From contig JAYMTL010000088.1 in the NCBI GenBank assembly GCA_036897445.1, positions 1 to 64,000 of the forward strand: a DNA stretch of 64,000 nt, given 5' to 3'. The notes beneath the pieces are model-generated. The model was given only the letters and a program-made list of their open reading frames with translations. It made no database searches and was not told the origin of the DNA. The stretch is from Pelargonium tetragonum. Lineage: Eukaryota > Streptophyta > Magnoliopsida > Geraniales > Geraniaceae. Within the stretch, counting starts at the first letter, position 1. Each line of letters opens with the position of its first letter. Positions 60,704 to 64,000 of this stretch are shown here, piece by piece. The position numbers were made by a program, and so were the translations under genes.

Positions 60704-63700
60704 GATGTTGTCCTATACCTGTCACGCTCTTTAATGCGCGTATCTACGGCGCCCCCTTTTTATAAATGCTAATTGCATAGCTATTTACTGATGCCCATTA
60801 ACCGGAACTTTTTTTGATTAGAAAGTCCTTTCTGCCTTTTTTAGGTACAACTTGTGTAAGTAAATCCTATAGTAGTTTATCACACTTAACACAAAGAGGA
60901 GTTCATAAGAGATTCATCTCAATAGTTCAAAATAAGAATCCAGCAATTTGTCAGGAATTTTTTTTTGAAGGAAGCTCTTTCTTAAGTGTAACTAAAATCC
61001 CAAGATAAATATAGACTCTAAAAGTCTCTCTACACTAAAATTTTTAAAGCATTTCTTCCTTAGGTTTCTTTCAAGCAAACTCGCGTATGTATATAATGTA
61101 AAATTGGGAGCTTCTTGGCTAGCTTTTATATAATATAAAGTTTTTTGGGGGAACAATACAAGTCGACATCAGTAGGGTACTTTCACAAACTTAGGCAACC
61201 AGTCTTTCGCATTTCAATAGCGACCAAAAAGGATATAAAGACCCGGGAATTTTCCCATATTGATGAATAGGGTTTTCTCGCCCGCGGGTACTATAAAAAG
61301 TACTATAAAGAATTGGAGTACAGATAATTTGGTTATATATAGGCTTCTTTTAGGAATTCTTACGATGGGAAATGTTATGTTTTATCCCCTTTTTTGTTTT
61401 TAGCACATGCCGTTATAGCTTTTGTATTATGTCCATTCTATACAAGCTTTATTAGCGACGTAGTATTTTACTAGACTCTACCTTACCGATCTCTACCAGG
61501 AACTGACCCACTTCTATAAAAAGAAGTTTTAGCCAGTCCTTAAATTTGAAAGGAAGGAATACTTCTAAAAACCCATACAATTATCTGAAGTCGATCGCTT
61601 ATTCTTAAAATTTTAATGACAAAAAAACTATTCATTTACGACTCTTATGACCTCTAATAAACCTCTCAAGAGTAAGAAAAGTTTAAAAAGCGCTTGCTAT
61701 AACTGATAACTCGAGGACATCCATTACTCTTGAACACGAATAAGTAAGCTTAGATAGTCGGGTTCTTTACTTGATCGATAAATAGGAGCCTACCTGAATC
61801 AAGCTGAGAATATGCTTAGTTTCTTTCGATTCAGATATGTTAGTAAATGTGGGTGGAGATTATAAATAAACAGGTATAAGACATAAGTTATAGTTATGTA
61901 ATGTGCTTCTCCTGTGGGGTTTGACTTCTCAGCTTAGGATAATAGGGACTACTACTAGTTACAGATAAGCACTGTAAGGGAAAGAATCCTTTCATGTGCA
62001 TACTATATCCAAAATTTGTACTTTAAATATTTATGAGAATACGCTTGTAGAATGTTCCTCAGTACCTAAAAATAGGGATCTTTTTAACAACTTTATTTTA
62101 TGGATATACAAAAAAGTCTCGCAATTAATATCAGAGTTTCTCAAGCTCCCCTTAAAAAAACCCTACTTATATTTATATACCAAAAATCATTCTTTCTAAT
62201 AAGGAAACCTGTTATAAGAAAAAAGACCCTTTAATATTAGAATTAGAGCTGCACTTTAGTAATATAAAGTAATACCTAGAGGATAATTAATTACACTAAA
62301 GTCTAAAACAAGAAAATCCTTATTCTTTTGTAGCTCATATTGCTTGCTCTAGGTAAAGGAATGGTTTTGCCTTATATAATAAAAAATCAACTTGAACCTT
62401 TACAAAACAATGACATGAGAGAGGCTTTAAAAGTCTTCTTCTATATAGGAAAAAAAGTCAAGATAAAAAGGGAGACTTTGAGGCTTAAGTTTATAGCCCT
62501 ATTTTAACCTTTACGCTCGAAAGTGGGTTCCCCTTAGCTTACGGAAGTTATATGGAACCTAGTAATGTCCCTATTTTGGTGATTTTCAATTTTTTATACC
62601 TTTTTTTGATTCAACTAATTAATTATGTACGGAGTAAAGTAAAACAGAAAGTTACTAGGATTTCCTCCTTAAATATTCTAATTTGTTTAGAACTCCCTAC
62701 CCTAGGAAATATATAAAAGAGGAGTTTAGGAAACTATATAAAATAAAGTTGCTGGACCCCTCCAATTTATCTTACACGGTAGTTATCCTATATAAAAAGT
62801 TTTTCAGGTGCTCTACTTTCTGCTTGGAACATATTATATTATTTATATCAAGAAAGCAATAAACAAACCAGAAGAAGAGTAAAAGTAGTAAGCAATTTTG
62901 TGAAGGAATTCCTTGGGTATCCGGGTCTACTAGACTAGAGAAGAGGGATATAACTCAATTTACTATGATTTAGAATTGATGTAAGATTAGATAGCAGATA
63001 TAAAAAAGGGATACCTCTAGAATTTAAGTATAACCGGAGCTAGACATATTTTCATAGACTCAAGTAGCTTCCGACCTTTTTCTTGGTAAGGGAATTTTCA
63101 CAGCACTTTTATTAAAGAAACCCTGAACTGAGAAATTGGCTCTATTTTTACTGAGGATTATACCATTCCTAGTCCGCTTGGGTTGATCTTAACTTGGTTT
63201 TAACTCTGAACGAATACTTTGCTATTAAAAAAGCAAGCTTCATGGTTACTAAGGTAAACTTTTATATACAAAAATTTCTTCTATTTTCCCCTTAGTCATA
63301 AAAAGGATAGCTTCTAACGAAAGACAGTTCTTATACTCAACTACGTTCCGGAGTCCTTGTCGAATTTGAAAAGAACTTCTAGATTATCTGTAAATTACAG
63401 AGTAAGTTCCACTTTTACTAAACTCCATATAGGGTGTGCCTTCGAACCAGACTTTATTCTTTATTAGAGGCTAGGTTTTGTAAGTTTTCCGGAGAATGGG
63501 AAGTTCATTTAGATAATACTTGCGTAAAGAAACTCTATCTTATATATAACAAACAGCACTCAAAAGATTCTTTAACAAAGGGTTACTTACTATGATAATT
63601 GTACAAACCAAGAATCCTCTTACTATCTGTAATGAAGAAATTGCTCCTTATCATCGCATATACCCTTTTTTCGCCAGTCTTCCTCTCCACACGAGCACAA

Positions 63701-64000
63701 AACAAGTAAAAAGCTAGGTTTGTTAGTTAAAGATTAACTAAAGAGTAATAGCAGTCTTTATAGAAAATCTCAACTCCTTAATAAAATAAATAAAAAGCCG
63801 GAGTTCCCGTGTTTAATTGGGACAAAACCCTATCTATGAGTAGTGGGAAGCTGTTAAATTTTTGTCTTATTTCACTTCAGTCCCTTTTCTATTTTCTATT
63901 CTATATATTATAAAAAGAAAAAAGTATAGTAGCACCCCCAAAAATCTTAGTTAGTTTTACCCGTTTAGTAGGAGTTATTTAAGACTTAACTTGTTAAGCG
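60704..64000. other. gene-free stretch, nothing recognised
   Basis: No recognisable gene. A 12-base tandem doublet (GTACTATAAAAA then GTACTATAAAGA) lies at 61288-61311 right after the CCCGCGGG palindrome. The open frames at 60814-61008 and 61996-62199 are 64 and 67 codons and featureless. AAAAGACCCTTTAA near 62461 recalls an LSU 2060-region word but does not continue. Confidence 0.55.

Noticed and set aside
1-64000. Bacterial, plasmid or phage origin
   Set aside because: Coding density is far too low, and there are no operons, ribosome-binding sites or recognisable bacterial proteins on either strand.
1-64000. A reassigned genetic code hiding long genes
   Set aside because: All three stop triplets are frequent in the frames I spot-checked, and reading through any one of them did not produce a recognisable mitochondrial protein.

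Overview
The window is about 36% G+C by eye. It has no open frame longer than 109 codons on either strand, and I recognise no complete protein gene. I see no introns, transposase or reverse-transcriptase frames, CRISPR arrays, operons or bacterial gene organisation. It reads as organellar DNA that is almost entirely non-coding.

The best clues to identity are short pieces of ribosomal RNA consensus lying far apart as single islands. They are an SSU 790-loop string (9361-9374), an SSU 690-loop string (17518-17529), an SSU decoding-site string (29767-29778), an LSU A-loop-like hairpin (13483-13498) and a weaker LSU helix-71-like string (814-824). Scattered rRNA scraps, no intact genes and about 64% A+T are what is described for the expanded, gene-poor mitochondrial DNA of symbiodiniacean dinoflagellates. 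That is my leading hypothesis, held at about 0.5. Against it are five exact matches to the tRNA T-arm consensus, including a 75-base stretch resembling elongator tRNA-Met(CAU). Dinoflagellate mitochondria are thought to lack tRNA genes. A decayed plant-type mitochondrial sequence is the main alternative, and parts of the ends of the window look plant-mitochondrial in style.

Layout: 1-2980 has no recognised gene. 2990-4480 is a locally repetitive island whose minus strand is Lys/Glu/Thr-rich when translated. 4480-9340 is non-coding, with one 104-codon hydrophobic frame and a tRNA-like scrap. 9340-30000 holds the rRNA-like islands, a 46-bp tandem duplication, a hairpin and palindromes. 30000-42400 is mostly featureless, with one stretch near 39.2-39.7 kb open on both strands. 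42400-44150 holds the tRNA-Met-like element and a Lys-rich island. 44150-49000 has no recognised gene apart from a small basic open frame. 49000-50520 is a purine-rich island whose plus strand reads as Lys/Ala/Thr-rich repeats. 50520-64000 is mostly featureless, with three more tRNA-like scraps and another short Lys/Ala-rich island at 60.6 kb.

Nothing here forms a working pathway. If the identification is right, the functional content is a few small fragmented-rRNA genes transcribed from a large non-coding background. The Lys-rich island family and the dispersed GG-CC palindromic motifs are the structures I cannot explain. No similarity search or folding was run, so every identification rests on reading motifs by eye.
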